Source of the DNA: DAOTZU01 sp034433995
Lineage (GTDB): Bacteria; Chloroflexota; Anaerolineae; UBA1429
DNA length: 13,123 nt
Direction of reading: 5' to 3'
Assembly (NCBI GenBank): GCA_034433995.1
Contig: DAOTZU010000101.1
Location: forward strand, 1-13,123
Part shown: positions 5,756 through 13,123 of the stretch, one piece after another
Layout: the number at the start of each line of letters is the position of its first letter
Position numbering within the stretch: the first letter of the stretch is position 1
Made by a program: the position numbers and the translations under genes
The notes under the pieces: generated by a model
The model's database searches: none
What the model was told of the DNA's origin: nothing
The model's input: only the letters and a program-made list of their open reading frames with translations

Positions 5756-7984
5756 ATGACCACGATGATTCAAGAGCTCACCTATGAACAGCGCATAGCC
5801 GCCCTCCGCGAGACCAAGCTGCGCCACACCCGCGAGAAGCAACAGGTAGTGGGGGCGATGGACCGCGACGACCACGCCCTGATCCTCCCGCCGCCGGAGC
5901 GTCGCCGCCTGGTGCAGACCATGAGCACCTCCGGCATGCCCATCACCGATGTCCTCCTGGAAGGCTACGAGGCGGTGAGCAACCACCCTTCCGGCGGGTT
6001 TTTCGGCCCCAAGGCCTGTGGGGCGAACTTTCGCGCCCTGCTGGAGAGCCATCCCCCTTACATTGACCCCTTGAGCTCCCTGGCCGGCGCGTACATGGTC
6101 AATTTCAACTCCTATCGCAAGCGGGGCTGGAACCCCGATTTTGCTTATTCCCACCTTGAGGCCGAGCAAAAGAAATACCAGCTCGTCACGGGGATCGGTG
6201 CGTCACAACATTTCTGCCAAGATCTCGCCATCGGCCTGGAGTTGGGCTGGGATGGCATCTTGCGCAAGATCCGCCATTACCGCCAGGTGAACGCCCCCCG
6301 CGCCGCCGATTTCTATGACGGCTTGGAGGATATCGTCCTCGGCATGCAGCACTGGATCGGCCGCAACGCCGCCGCCGCGCAAGAGATGGCCGCGCGCGAG
6401 GAACACCCACAACTGCGCCAGAACCTGCTGGAGATGGCCGAGATCAACTTCCGCCTCGTCCATGAGCCGCCCCGCACCTTCCGCGAAGCCTGCCAGTGGA
6501 TCATCTGGTACCAGATGGCGGCGCGCATGTACAACGGCAGCGGCTCCTTGGGGCGGCTGGACGTGTTGCTCACCCCTTATTACGAACGCGACACCGCCGC
6601 CGGCCGGCTCACTGACGAGGAGGCCATCTTTCACCTGGCCTGCCTGCTCCTGCGCGACACGGCCTATATCCAGCTGGGCGGGCCGGACGAGCAGGGCCGC
6701 GATGTGACCAACCGCGTCTCCTTCCTGGTGCTGGAGGCGGCCCACCGGCTGAAGATCCCGGCCAACATCGGCGTCTGCGTGGGAGATCAGGTGGATCCGC
6801 GCTTGTTGCGTCGAGGCGTTGAGATCCTCTTTGAGGACAAGACCGGCATTCCCAAATTCCTGGGCATTGACCGCACCACCGAGGGGTTCGCCCGCAACGG
6901 CTATCCCCTGGAGCTGGCCCGCCAACGGGCCTATTCCGGCTGCCATTGGTCGGCCCTGCCCGGCCGGGAATACACCTTGAACGACTGCGTCAAGATCAAC
7001 CTGGCGGCGGTGTTCGAGGTGGCCTGGAAGGAGATGATGGCCGATGAAGCCGCCACGCCCAGCGTGGCCGAGCTGTGGGCGCGCTACGAACGACATTTGC
7101 GCCGGGCGGTGGAGGTGACCGCCGAGGGCCTCGATTTCCACCTGGAGCACATGCACGAGGTCTTTCCCGAGCTGGTGCTGGACCTCCTCTGCCACGGCCC
7201 CATCGAGCGCGGGCTGGACGCCTCCCACGGCGGCGTGGATTATGTGAACCTGTGTGTGGATGCCGCCGCCTTGGCCACCGTGGCCGATTCCTTCGCCGCC
7301 CTGGAGCAGCGGGTGGAGCAGGAGGGCCGCCTCACCTGGGCCGAGATCGCCCATCACTTGGAGAACAACTGGGCCGGCCCGGAGGGCGAACGGGCGCGAC
7401 TGATGATGAAGAGCATACCCCGCTACGGCAGCGGCGGTTCCCGCGCCGATGCGTGGGCGGTGCGCGTCTCTCAGACCTTCACCCGGCTGGTGAAGGAAAA
7501 GCCCACCCCCCGGGGCTATAACATGATCCCCGGCATCTTTTCCTGGGCCAACACCATCCCCATGGGCAAGACCCTGGGGGCCACGCCCAACGGCCGCCGC
7601 GCCGGCGAGCCCATCTCCCATGGCGCCCACCCCGATCCGGGCTTTCGCCAGGATGGCGCGCCCAGCGCCCTGGCCGTGGCCATCGCCGCCGTGCAGCCCG
7701 GCTACGGCAACGCCGCGCCGCTGCAGATCGAGCTGGACCCCGCCCTCTCCAAGGACGAGGGCGGCGTGGACAAGATCGCCAGCCTCATCAAGACCCATTT
7801 CGACCTGGGCGGCACCCAGATCAACATCAACGTCATCGATGCGGAGAAGGTTTTGGAGGCCCACCGCGATCCCAGCAAATATCCCGATCTGGTGGTGCGG
7901 GTGACGGGCTTTAGCGCCTATTTCGCCAGCCTTTCGCCGCAATTCCGTCAATTGGTGGTGGACCGCATCATCCGCGAGGGGTAG
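5756..7984 (+). CDS. Glycyl radical enzyme (pyruvate formate-lyase family), unassigned subfamily with Cys-His-Trp active site
   Basis: A 742-residue member of the oxygen-sensitive PFL/GRE superfamily. The C-terminal glycyl radical motif is present as RVTGFSAYF with radical Gly718 (codon 7907-7909; consensus RVxGYSxxF). The thiyl-radical cysteine is Cys396 (codon 6941-6943) in YSGCHWSALPGREY. Characterised dehydratases, C-N/C-S lyases and arylacetate decarboxylases have GCxE, with a catalytic Glu two residues after Cys; here that position is Trp398. PFL has two adjacent cysteines, which this lacks. So it is not glycerol/diol dehydratase, CutC, HypD or PFL, and its reaction is unknown. The start at 5756 (MTTMIQELTYEQRIAALRETKLR) fits the family's N-terminus; its ribosome site is weak (GAGG about 12 bases upstream). 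Upstream in-frame codons overlap the promoter. It is first in its operon; no activase is in the window. Superfamily certain, function open. Confidence 0.93.
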   Translation: MTTMIQELTYEQRIAALRETKLRHTREKQQVVGAMDRDDHALILPPPERRRLVQTMSTSGMPITDVLLEGYEAVSNHPSGGFFGPKACGANFRALLESHPPYIDPLSSLAGAYMVNFNSYRKRGWNPDFAYSHLEAEQKKYQLVTGIGASQHFCQDLAIGLELGWDGILRKIRHYRQVNAPRAADFYDGLEDIVLGMQHWIGRNAAAAQEMAAREEHPQLRQNLLEMAEINFRLVHEPPRTFREACQWIIWYQMAARMYNGSGSLGRLDVLLTPYYERDTAAGRLTDEEAIFHLACLLLRDTAYIQLGGPDEQGRDVTNRVSFLVLEAAHRLKIPANIGVCVGDQVDPRLLRRGVEILFEDKTGIPKFLGIDRTTEGFARNGYPLELARQRAYSGCHWSALPGREYTLNDCVKINLAAVFEVAWKEMMADEAATPSVAELWARYERHLRRAVEVTAEGLDFHLEHMHEVFPELVLDLLCHGPIERGLDASHGGVDYVNLCVDAAALATVADSFAALEQRVEQEGRLTWAEIAHHLENNWAGPEGERARLMMKSIPRYGSGGSRADAWAVRVSQTFTRLVKEKPTPRGYNMIPGIFSWANTIPMGKTLGATPNGRRAGEPISHGAHPDPGFRQDGAPSALAVAIAAVQPGYGNAAPLQIELDPALSKDEGGVDKIASLIKTHFDLGGTQININVIDAEKVLEAHRDPSKYPDLVVRVTGFSAYFASLSPQFRQLVVDRIIREG

Positions 7985-8002
7985 CTCCCCAAAGGAGGGC
8001 CC

Positions 8003-9466
8003 ATGGCTCCCAGCACCAGCACCCAGGCCACCACGTCCGTGCCCACCTTTCAAAGCCTGGGCGTGCGCACGCTGATCAACTGTCGCGGCACCTATACCAT
8101 CCTCAGCGGCTCGCGGGCCTTGCCCCAGGTGGTGGAGGCCATGGTCGCCGCCACCGACCATTATGTCCACCTGGACGAATTGATGGACAAGGTGGGCCAA
8201 CGTTTGGCCGAGCTCACCGGCGCCGAGTGGGGCTATGTCTCCTGCGGCTGTGCTGCCGCCTTGACCGAGATCACCGCCGCCTGCATCGCCGGCGCCGACC
8301 CGGAAAAGATGGCCCGCCTGCCCGATACCACAGGGATGAAGAACGAGGTCATCATCCAAAAGGCCCACCGCAACGGGTACGACCGGGCCATCCGCCTGGC
8401 CGGAGCGCAGATGGTGGAGGTGGTGACCGAGGCCGACCTGCGCGCCGCCCTCAGCGAACGCACCGCCATGATCGCCATCACCGGCGACCAGGCCCACCTG
8501 GGGCAGATCCCCATCGCCGAGATGATCGCCATCGGCCACGCCCACGGCGTCCCCTGCCTGGTGGATGCTGCCGCCGAGCGCCCCGACGTGCCCAACCGTT
8601 ACCTGGCCCTGGGGGCGGATGCGGTGGCCTACAGCGGCGGCAAATGCCTGCGCGGGCCGCAATCCTCCGGCCTGGTGTTGGGGCGCAAGGACCTCTTGCA
8701 GGCCGCCTACCTCAACAGCGCGCCCCACGGGAGCATCGGCCGCCCCATGAAGGCCGGCAAAGAGGAGATCATGGGCCTCTTGGCCGCTGTGGAAGCCTGG
8801 GTGTTGGGGCGAGACCATCAGGCCGAATGGCGCATGTGGGAGGGGTATCTGGAGTACATCCGTGCCGCCATCGCCGAGATCCCCTCTGTGGCCACGCGCA
8901 TCCAACAGCCCGGCGTGGCCAACGTGGCGCCCACCCTGGTCATCACCTGGGATCCCCAGGTGCTCCGCAGCACGCCGGAACAGGTCCACCACGAGCTGGA
9001 ACATGGCGAGCCGCCCATCGCGTTGCATCTCTTGCCCGATGGCTTGATGATCATGCCCTACATGATGGAGGCCGGCGAGGATGAGATCGTCGCCGGACGG
9101 CTGCGCCAGGTCTTGCTTCCCAGAACCGCGCCGGAACCGCCCCAGGCGGAGGCCTCCGCAACGGTCGCCGATGTCCGGGGGAATTGGTTGGTGCGCATCC
9201 GCTATCTGTTGGGGCAGAGCGCCCACGCCATGACCCTGGAACAGGCCGGCAGCGCCTTGGCGGGAAGCTATCGCGGCCAATATGCCACAGTGCCGCTCCA
9301 GGGGCACGTGCAGGGCACCCAGATCACCTTCCGGGCCACCTTGGGCTACCAGAGCAGCCAAACAACCTATGCCTTCAGCGGGCAGGTGCAAGGCGACACC
9401 ATGAGCGGCACGGTGACCCTGGGCGGGTACGGCCAGGCGCGTTGGACCGCAAAGAAGCTAGGATAA
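8003..9466 (+). CDS. SelA/DgaE-like PLP-dependent lyase with an extra C-terminal beta-barrel-like domain
   Basis: A 487-residue fold-type I PLP enzyme of the SelA-like group, which includes D-glucosaminate-6-phosphate ammonia-lyase (DgaE). The PLP lysine is Lys214 in AYSGGKCLRGP, the Asp that contacts the pyridine nitrogen is Asp188 in LVDAAAERPD, and SCGCAAALTEI (80-90) is the phosphate-binding turn. Also visible is the group's QKAHRNGYDRAIR (119-131). Known relatives eliminate ammonia from amino sugars or act next to amidohydrolases, as would be the case here. The usual protein ends near residue 375; this one continues with a roughly 100-residue domain (388-487). It opens with GNW, has alternating polar/hydrophobic strands and GSYRGQY, GHVQG and GQVQGDTMSGTVTLGG motifs, and resembles a lipocalin-like small beta barrel. 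Clear AAAGGAGG before the ATG; 18 bp after the GRE. The substrate is unknown. Confidence 0.85.
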   Translation: MAPSTSTQATTSVPTFQSLGVRTLINCRGTYTILSGSRALPQVVEAMVAATDHYVHLDELMDKVGQRLAELTGAEWGYVSCGCAAALTEITAACIAGADPEKMARLPDTTGMKNEVIIQKAHRNGYDRAIRLAGAQMVEVVTEADLRAALSERTAMIAITGDQAHLGQIPIAEMIAIGHAHGVPCLVDAAAERPDVPNRYLALGADAVAYSGGKCLRGPQSSGLVLGRKDLLQAAYLNSAPHGSIGRPMKAGKEEIMGLLAAVEAWVLGRDHQAEWRMWEGYLEYIRAAIAEIPSVATRIQQPGVANVAPTLVITWDPQVLRSTPEQVHHELEHGEPPIALHLLPDGLMIMPYMMEAGEDEIVAGRLRQVLLPRTAPEPPQAEASATVADVRGNWLVRIRYLLGQSAHAMTLEQAGSALAGSYRGQYATVPLQGHVQGTQITFRATLGYQSSQTTYAFSGQVQGDTMSGTVTLGGYGQARWTAKKLG

Positions 9467-9471
9467 GCGCA

Positions 9472-9936
9472 ATGGAGAACGAGATGACATCGGCAAAAGA
9501 ACACTCAAGCCTACGGCGTGGCAAGCTGCACTTTGAGCCATCCCTCTGCCACGGCTGCCAATCCTGCTTGGTGGCCTGTTCCCTGGTCCACGAGGGCCAG
9601 GTGATCCCCAGCCGGGCGCGGCTAAAGCTGGATTTCGACCCCTTTAACGGCGAACACACTTTGCATTACTGCCGCCAATGCCGCCGTGCGCCCTGCGCCG
9701 CCGCCTGCCCGCGGGGGGCCATCCGCCGGGTGGAGGAGCGCGGTACTTGGGCGGTGGAGGCGGCCCTGTGCGATGGCTGCGGCGCCTGCGCGGCGGCCTG
9801 CCCCTTTGGCGCGGTGACCTTGGAGCCCTCCACCCGCCGGGCGCTGATCTGCGACCTTTGCTGCGGCCAGCCCCAATGCGCGGCCAGCTGCCCCAACGGC
9901 GCCCTCACCTGGCGCGAGGAAGGAGGCACGCCATGA
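9472..9936 (+). CDS. Four-cluster ferredoxin-like electron carrier for the AOR
   Basis: A 154-residue cytoplasmic iron-sulfur protein of the DmsB/HycB/AOR-partner type. It has four cysteine groups, enough for four [4Fe-4S] clusters: CHGCQSCLVAC (C-x2-C-x2-C-x3-C), CRQCRRAPCAAAC (C-x2-C-x4-C-x3-C), CDGCGACAAAC (C-x2-C-x2-C-x3-C) and CDLCCGQPQCAASC (C-x2-C-x5-C-x3-C). No Tat or Sec signal is present, so it works in the cytoplasm. Its stop codon overlaps the AOR start (ATGA), the arrangement expected for a partner that takes electrons from the tungsten enzyme. The start at 9472 has AGGA eight bases upstream; a second ATG at 9484 with GGAG six bases upstream is an equally good candidate. It is not a GRE activase, because the radical-SAM C-x3-C-x2-C motif is missing. 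Confidence 0.88.
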   Translation: MENEMTSAKEHSSLRRGKLHFEPSLCHGCQSCLVACSLVHEGQVIPSRARLKLDFDPFNGEHTLHYCRQCRRAPCAAACPRGAIRRVEERGTWAVEAALCDGCGACAAACPFGAVTLEPSTRRALICDLCCGQPQCAASCPNGALTWREEGGTP

Positions 9937-11900
9937 CTTTGTCTCCGGCTCCATGGGTGGGCCAGATCCTCATCGTGGATCTGGGGCGCGGCACATGGTG
10001 GACCGTGCCCACCGCGCCCCACGCAGCCGCCTTCTTCGGGGGGCGGGGCCTGGCGGCGCGCCTGGCCTGGGAGCTGATCCCGCCCGGCATCGGCGCGTTC
10101 GACCCACCCAACCCGCTGATGTTCCTGCCCGGCGCCTTGGTGGGCACGCCCGCCCCCAGCGCCGGCCGGGTGAGCATCTCGGGCCTCAGCCCACAAGCTT
10201 ATCCCCACGAATGGTTCACCCGCTCCAACCTGGGCGGCCATTGGGGCGCGGAGCTCAAATACGCCGGCTATGATGGCCTGGTGGTCATCGGCCAGGCGCC
10301 GCAACCCGTTTATTTGTGGATCGAAGATGGCCGGGTGGAGCTGCGCGACGCCGGACATCTGTGGGGCTTGGGCATCATCACCACCCAAACGCGCCTGCGC
10401 CAGGAGTTGGGCGCGGATATCCGCGCCCTGGCCATCGGCCCGGCGGGGGAGAACCGCGTGCGCCTGGCCATCATCGCCACCAACACCGAGAGCGCCGCCG
10501 GCCAGGGCGGGTTCGGCGCGGTGATGGGCAGCAAACGGCTCAAGGCCATCGCCGTGCGCGGCCATGGGGGCGTGCGGGTGGCCCGGCCCAGCGAGATGTT
10601 GCGCCGCTCCCGCCTGCTGGTGCAGGCCGTCTATGGGCGCTACGGCAGGCCCTCCCTCCCCCGTGAGGACCAGGCAGCGGCCGACCGTCGCTTGCCCCCC
10701 TGCACCTACCAATGCCCCCGCGCCTGTGGCAGCTTTCACCGCCAGGTGCCGGGCGTGGTGCACCCGGAGCGCCGCTATAGCGGCCAGTTCTTTTGCGTGG
10801 CACAGCTTTTGGCCAAAGGGGAATGGCTCAAGACCCTGCAGGGCTTCCCGGCCGGGTTCGAGATCGCCCAACTGGCCAACGACCTGGGCCTGAACCACTG
10901 GGAGCTGATCATGGGCCTGGCCCCTTGGCTGCGCCACGCCCAGGAACAGGGCGAGCTGCGCCGCCTAGATGGCGAGGAGCTCAATTTGGATGATCCCCAG
11001 TTCTGGGGCCAAATGGTGATGCGGATCGCCTATCGCCAGGGCTGGGGCGATGTTTTGGCCGAGGGCGGGCCCCGGGCGGCCCATATGCTGGGCGTGGGCC
11101 AAGAGGCCCTGAGCGAGTTCTACCCCGCCTGGGGGCAGGCCTCCCACTGGGATGGGCACGGCTCCTATCCCGCGCCCTTTTTCCCCTACTGGCTGGTGAC
11201 GGCGCTGCAATGGGCCCTGGATAGCCGCGACCCCCTGGGTGGCGGCCACGATTACACCACCAACATCTTTGGCCTGCTGCGCTCCTTCCCGCCGGAGGAT
11301 GAGGCCAGCCTGCGCAAATTCCTGGCCGCGGGCGAGCGCCTCTTCGGCTCCGCCGCCGCGGTGGATCCGCGCAGCAGCTACGAGGATAAGGCCTTGCCCG
11401 CCGTGTTGCACCAGGACCGCAACGCCCTCAAGGACGCCCTGGGGATCTGCGATAATATCTTTCCCCTCCTCACCGATCCCCACAGCGCGGATTTCCTGGT
11501 GGAGGTGGATGGCGTCGAGGGCCGCTTCCTGGAGCATTATCTCTTCCAAGCCGCCTCGGACGTGGAGCTGACCCGCGAAGAATTCTACCGCGTGGGTACG
11601 CGCATCTTTACCCTGGAGCGGCTGCTGGCCATCCGCAACTGGGGCCGCTCACGGGCCACCGACGAGACGATCCTGCCCTATTTGCAGCGACCGGAGGGGA
11701 CGATCAACCCCTACGTGGGCCACCCGGTGGCGCTGGAGCCGCAGCGCTTTCGGGAGTTGTTGGATGCATGTTACCGTTTGCGGGGCTGGGACCCGCGCAC
11801 CACGGCGCCGACGCCAGAGACCTTGCGCGCCCTGGGCCTGGCAGAGCTCGCGGCGACGGCGCCCCATCCCCCATCTCAAGAAGGAGGTGCGAGACCATGA
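9933..11900 (+). CDS. Aldehyde:ferredoxin oxidoreductase family tungsten enzyme
   Basis: A 655-residue AOR-family protein. AORs bind a tungsten (sometimes molybdenum) bis-pterin and one [4Fe-4S] cluster and oxidise aldehydes to acids with ferredoxin, or run in reverse. Family hallmarks: N-terminal GQILIVDLGRGTWW, GRVSISGLSPQAYPHEWF, SNLGGHWGAELKYAGYDGLV and TNTESAAGQGGFGAVMGSKR. The cluster cysteines are Cys257, Cys261 and Cys265 in PCTYQCPRACGSF plus Cys506 in DALGICDN. The first three are spaced C-x3-C-x3-C rather than the usual C-x2-C-x3-C, so there is one extra residue. The start overlaps the ferredoxin stop and the end overlaps the next gene (both ATGA). It probably removes an aldehyde made by the GRE or PLP steps, passing electrons to the ferredoxin. 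The substrate is not predictable; it may belong to an unstudied branch. Confidence 0.9.
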   Translation: MTLSPAPWVGQILIVDLGRGTWWTVPTAPHAAAFFGGRGLAARLAWELIPPGIGAFDPPNPLMFLPGALVGTPAPSAGRVSISGLSPQAYPHEWFTRSNLGGHWGAELKYAGYDGLVVIGQAPQPVYLWIEDGRVELRDAGHLWGLGIITTQTRLRQELGADIRALAIGPAGENRVRLAIIATNTESAAGQGGFGAVMGSKRLKAIAVRGHGGVRVARPSEMLRRSRLLVQAVYGRYGRPSLPREDQAAADRRLPPCTYQCPRACGSFHRQVPGVVHPERRYSGQFFCVAQLLAKGEWLKTLQGFPAGFEIAQLANDLGLNHWELIMGLAPWLRHAQEQGELRRLDGEELNLDDPQFWGQMVMRIAYRQGWGDVLAEGGPRAAHMLGVGQEALSEFYPAWGQASHWDGHGSYPAPFFPYWLVTALQWALDSRDPLGGGHDYTTNIFGLLRSFPPEDEASLRKFLAAGERLFGSAAAVDPRSSYEDKALPAVLHQDRNALKDALGICDNIFPLLTDPHSADFLVEVDGVEGRFLEHYLFQAASDVELTREEFYRVGTRIFTLERLLAIRNWGRSRATDETILPYLQRPEGTINPYVGHPVALEPQRFRELLDACYRLRGWDPRTTAPTPETLRALGLAELAATAPHPPSQEGGARP

Positions 11901-13054
11901 AATCTTGGCCGCGCAACGATGGCTTTACCGCGTTGTGGTCCTACCCTTGGGATCTGTTGGCCGAGGGCCTGGAGACGAGCCTGGGGCGCATCGCCGCGGC
12001 GGGGCTGAAGGGGATCAGCCTGGCCGTCAGCTACCACGCGGGGATGCTGCTCCTGCCCCACAACCCCCAACAGAAGGTGCGCTTTCTGGAGGATGGCGCG
12101 GTGTACTTTCGCCCGCGCCCGGAACGCTTTGCGGGCCTGGCCATCCAGCCCAGGGTCAGCGCCCTGGCGGATGGGGTGGATCCCTTGGAGGCGATCTGCG
12201 CCGCCGCCCAGCGCCACGGCTTGCAGGTGGTGGCCTGGACAGTTTGCTGCCACAACAGCCACCAAGGCGAGCGCCATCCGGATCTTGCGCTGCACAATGC
12301 CTTTGGCGATCCTTACCCCTTTGCCCTCTGCCCTTGCCAGCCCGCCGTGCAGGATTACCTCCAAGCCCTCCTGCAAGACCTGGGCCGCTACCCCTTGCGG
12401 GCCCTGCAACTGGAATCTTTTGGGTATATGGGATTCTATCACGGATATCACCACGAAAAGATCCTGCTCAACGTGGGTCCGCTCTCGGCCTTTATGCTGG
12501 GGCTGTGCTTCTGCCCGGCCTGCCGCCGCCAGGCAGAGGCGGAAGGGATCGAGGCCGGGGCGCTCCAGGAGGCGGTGCAACGTTACCTCCTGGCCGCCTT
12601 CGAGGGGGAGGTGGCCGAGCCGGAGCGCTTTTCCCGCGAGGCGCTGCTGGAAGCCGTGCCCGGCCTGGAAGGATATTTGCGCATGCGCGACGACGTGGTC
12701 ACCCGGCTGGTGCAGCGGCTGGCCCGGGCCAGCGCCGTGCCCCTCTCCCTTTTGGCCACCGGGCCGAACATGGCCGAGCTCCAAGCGTACATCGCCGAGG
12801 CCACGGCCTGCGCCTATCGCGCGCAGCCGGAGGAGGTGATCCGCAATGTGCGCGCGGCCCGGGCGGCTGTGGGCCCCGATGTGCGCCTGGCCATCGGCTT
12901 GGAGGCCACGCCGCGCCTTTCCCCCAGCGCCGAGAACCTGGCCGCCAAGGTGCGCGCCGCCTGGGAGGCCGGCGCCGAAGGGCTATATTTTTACAATTAC
13001 GGCTTGATGCCCCTGCGCAGCCTCGGCTGGCTGGCGCAGGCGCTTGGGCAGTAA
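11897..13054 (+). CDS. TIM-barrel protein of unknown function (glycoside-hydrolase-like)
   Basis: A 385-residue soluble protein that I cannot assign to a characterised family. It has repeated beta-strand/alpha-helix units typical of a (beta/alpha)8 barrel, such as GLKGISLAVSYHAG (37-50), HGLQVVAWTVCCHNSH (107-122), ALQLESFGYMGF (169-180), VRLAIGLEATP and a final strand EGLYFYNYGLM. LALHNAFGDPYPFALCPCQP (130-149) and FCPACRRQAEAEG (205-217, part of a C-x-C-x2-C group at 204-209) look like features of uncharacterised glycoside-hydrolase-like barrels (alpha-amylase/GHL type), where the Glu at the end of strand 4 (here Glu173) is a catalytic candidate. No signal peptide, so cytoplasmic. The start overlaps the AOR stop and has AAGGAGGTG upstream. 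Its place between AOR and amidohydrolase suggests it handles a pathway intermediate, perhaps an isomerase or lyase rather than a hydrolase. Confidence 0.7.
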   Translation: MKSWPRNDGFTALWSYPWDLLAEGLETSLGRIAAAGLKGISLAVSYHAGMLLLPHNPQQKVRFLEDGAVYFRPRPERFAGLAIQPRVSALADGVDPLEAICAAAQRHGLQVVAWTVCCHNSHQGERHPDLALHNAFGDPYPFALCPCQPAVQDYLQALLQDLGRYPLRALQLESFGYMGFYHGYHHEKILLNVGPLSAFMLGLCFCPACRRQAEAEGIEAGALQEAVQRYLLAAFEGEVAEPERFSREALLEAVPGLEGYLRMRDDVVTRLVQRLARASAVPLSLLATGPNMAELQAYIAEATACAYRAQPEEVIRNVRAARAAVGPDVRLAIGLEATPRLSPSAENLAAKVRAAWEAGAEGLYFYNYGLMPLRSLGWLAQALGQ

Positions 13055-13069
13055 CGCGAAAGGAGCAGC

Positions 13070-13123
13070 ATGGCCCTATACGAGGTGTTGATCAAGGGGG
13101 GCCAAGTGTTCGACCCCGCCCGC
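13070..13123 (+). CDS. Start of an amidohydrolase (dihydroorotase/deacetylase-like), cut by window edge
   Basis: Only 18 codons are present, reading MALYEVLIKGGQVFDPAR. The pattern (L-I-K-G-G-x-V-x-D-P) is the N-terminal strand pair of the amidohydrolase superfamily (dihydroorotase, and EF_0837/Atu3266-like deacetylases). AAAGGAG lies just before the ATG, 15 bp after the previous stop. Such metallohydrolases are often neighbours of SelA-like PLP enzymes, which supports the call. The metal-binding HxH and catalytic residues are beyond the window, so the substrate class cannot be judged. Confidence 0.65.
   Translation, partial: MALYEVLIKGGQVFDPAR

Noticed and set aside
6203..9391. A 1062-codon open frame on the minus strand, opposite the GRE and the PLP enzyme
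   Set aside because: It is Gly/His/Ala/Leu-rich with no recognisable domain. It arises because GC-rich codons of the plus-strand genes leave few stops in this antisense frame, and the plus-strand genes have clear catalytic motifs.
9472..9936. The small iron-sulfur protein as the GRE-activating enzyme
   Set aside because: It has four ferredoxin-type clusters but no radical-SAM C-x3-C-x2-C motif and no SAM-binding barrel; at 154 residues it is too short.

Overview
The window is GC-rich, tightly packed bacterial DNA. An O-antigen-ligase-like/Wzz-like pair, an operon for a dedicated energy-coupling-factor (ECF) transporter, a glycyl radical enzyme (GRE) and a tungsten-type aldehyde:ferredoxin oxidoreductase (AOR) point to an anaerobe. 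My best guess is a Chloroflexota (Anaerolineae-like) or similar thermophilic/subsurface lineage. This is an inference from gene content only, since there is no rRNA or other marker here. I see no tRNA, rRNA, CRISPR array, insertion sequence or phage gene.

The left half is read on the minus strand. Reading leftward from about 5640, a strong extended -10 promoter gives a roughly 160-nt leader RNA that ends in an intrinsic terminator, followed by ecfA1-ecfA2-ecfT-ecfS (two ATPases, the transmembrane coupling protein and the substrate-binding membrane protein). Beyond two hairpins and a weak promoter lie a Wzz-type polysaccharide chain-length protein (398-1870) and the start of a multi-spanning O-antigen-ligase/polymerase-like protein that runs off the left edge (1-347).

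The right half is read on the plus strand from a promoter at 5681-5709, divergent from the ecf promoter. Its operon is very tight, with two ATGA overlaps: a 742-residue GRE with an unusual active-site motif (Gly-Cys-His-Trp); a SelA/DgaE-like PLP enzyme with an extra C-terminal beta-barrel-like domain; a four-cluster ferredoxin; an AOR; a TIM-barrel protein of unknown function; and the first 18 codons of an amidohydrolase (dihydroorotase/deacetylase-like). No radical-SAM activase for the GRE is in the window.

The genes read as an undescribed anaerobic catabolic cluster. The amidohydrolase and PLP enzyme would de-acylate and deaminate or eliminate from a small polar substrate, the GRE would cleave or rearrange a carbon skeleton by radical chemistry, and the AOR plus ferredoxin would oxidise an aldehyde product and recover low-potential electrons. 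The two divergent promoters each carry a TTGCC/GGCAA inverted repeat over the -35 box, so the ECF transporter may be co-regulated with the catabolic operon and may import its substrate or a cofactor it needs. The order of reactions and the substrate are inferences; the sequence does not fix them.
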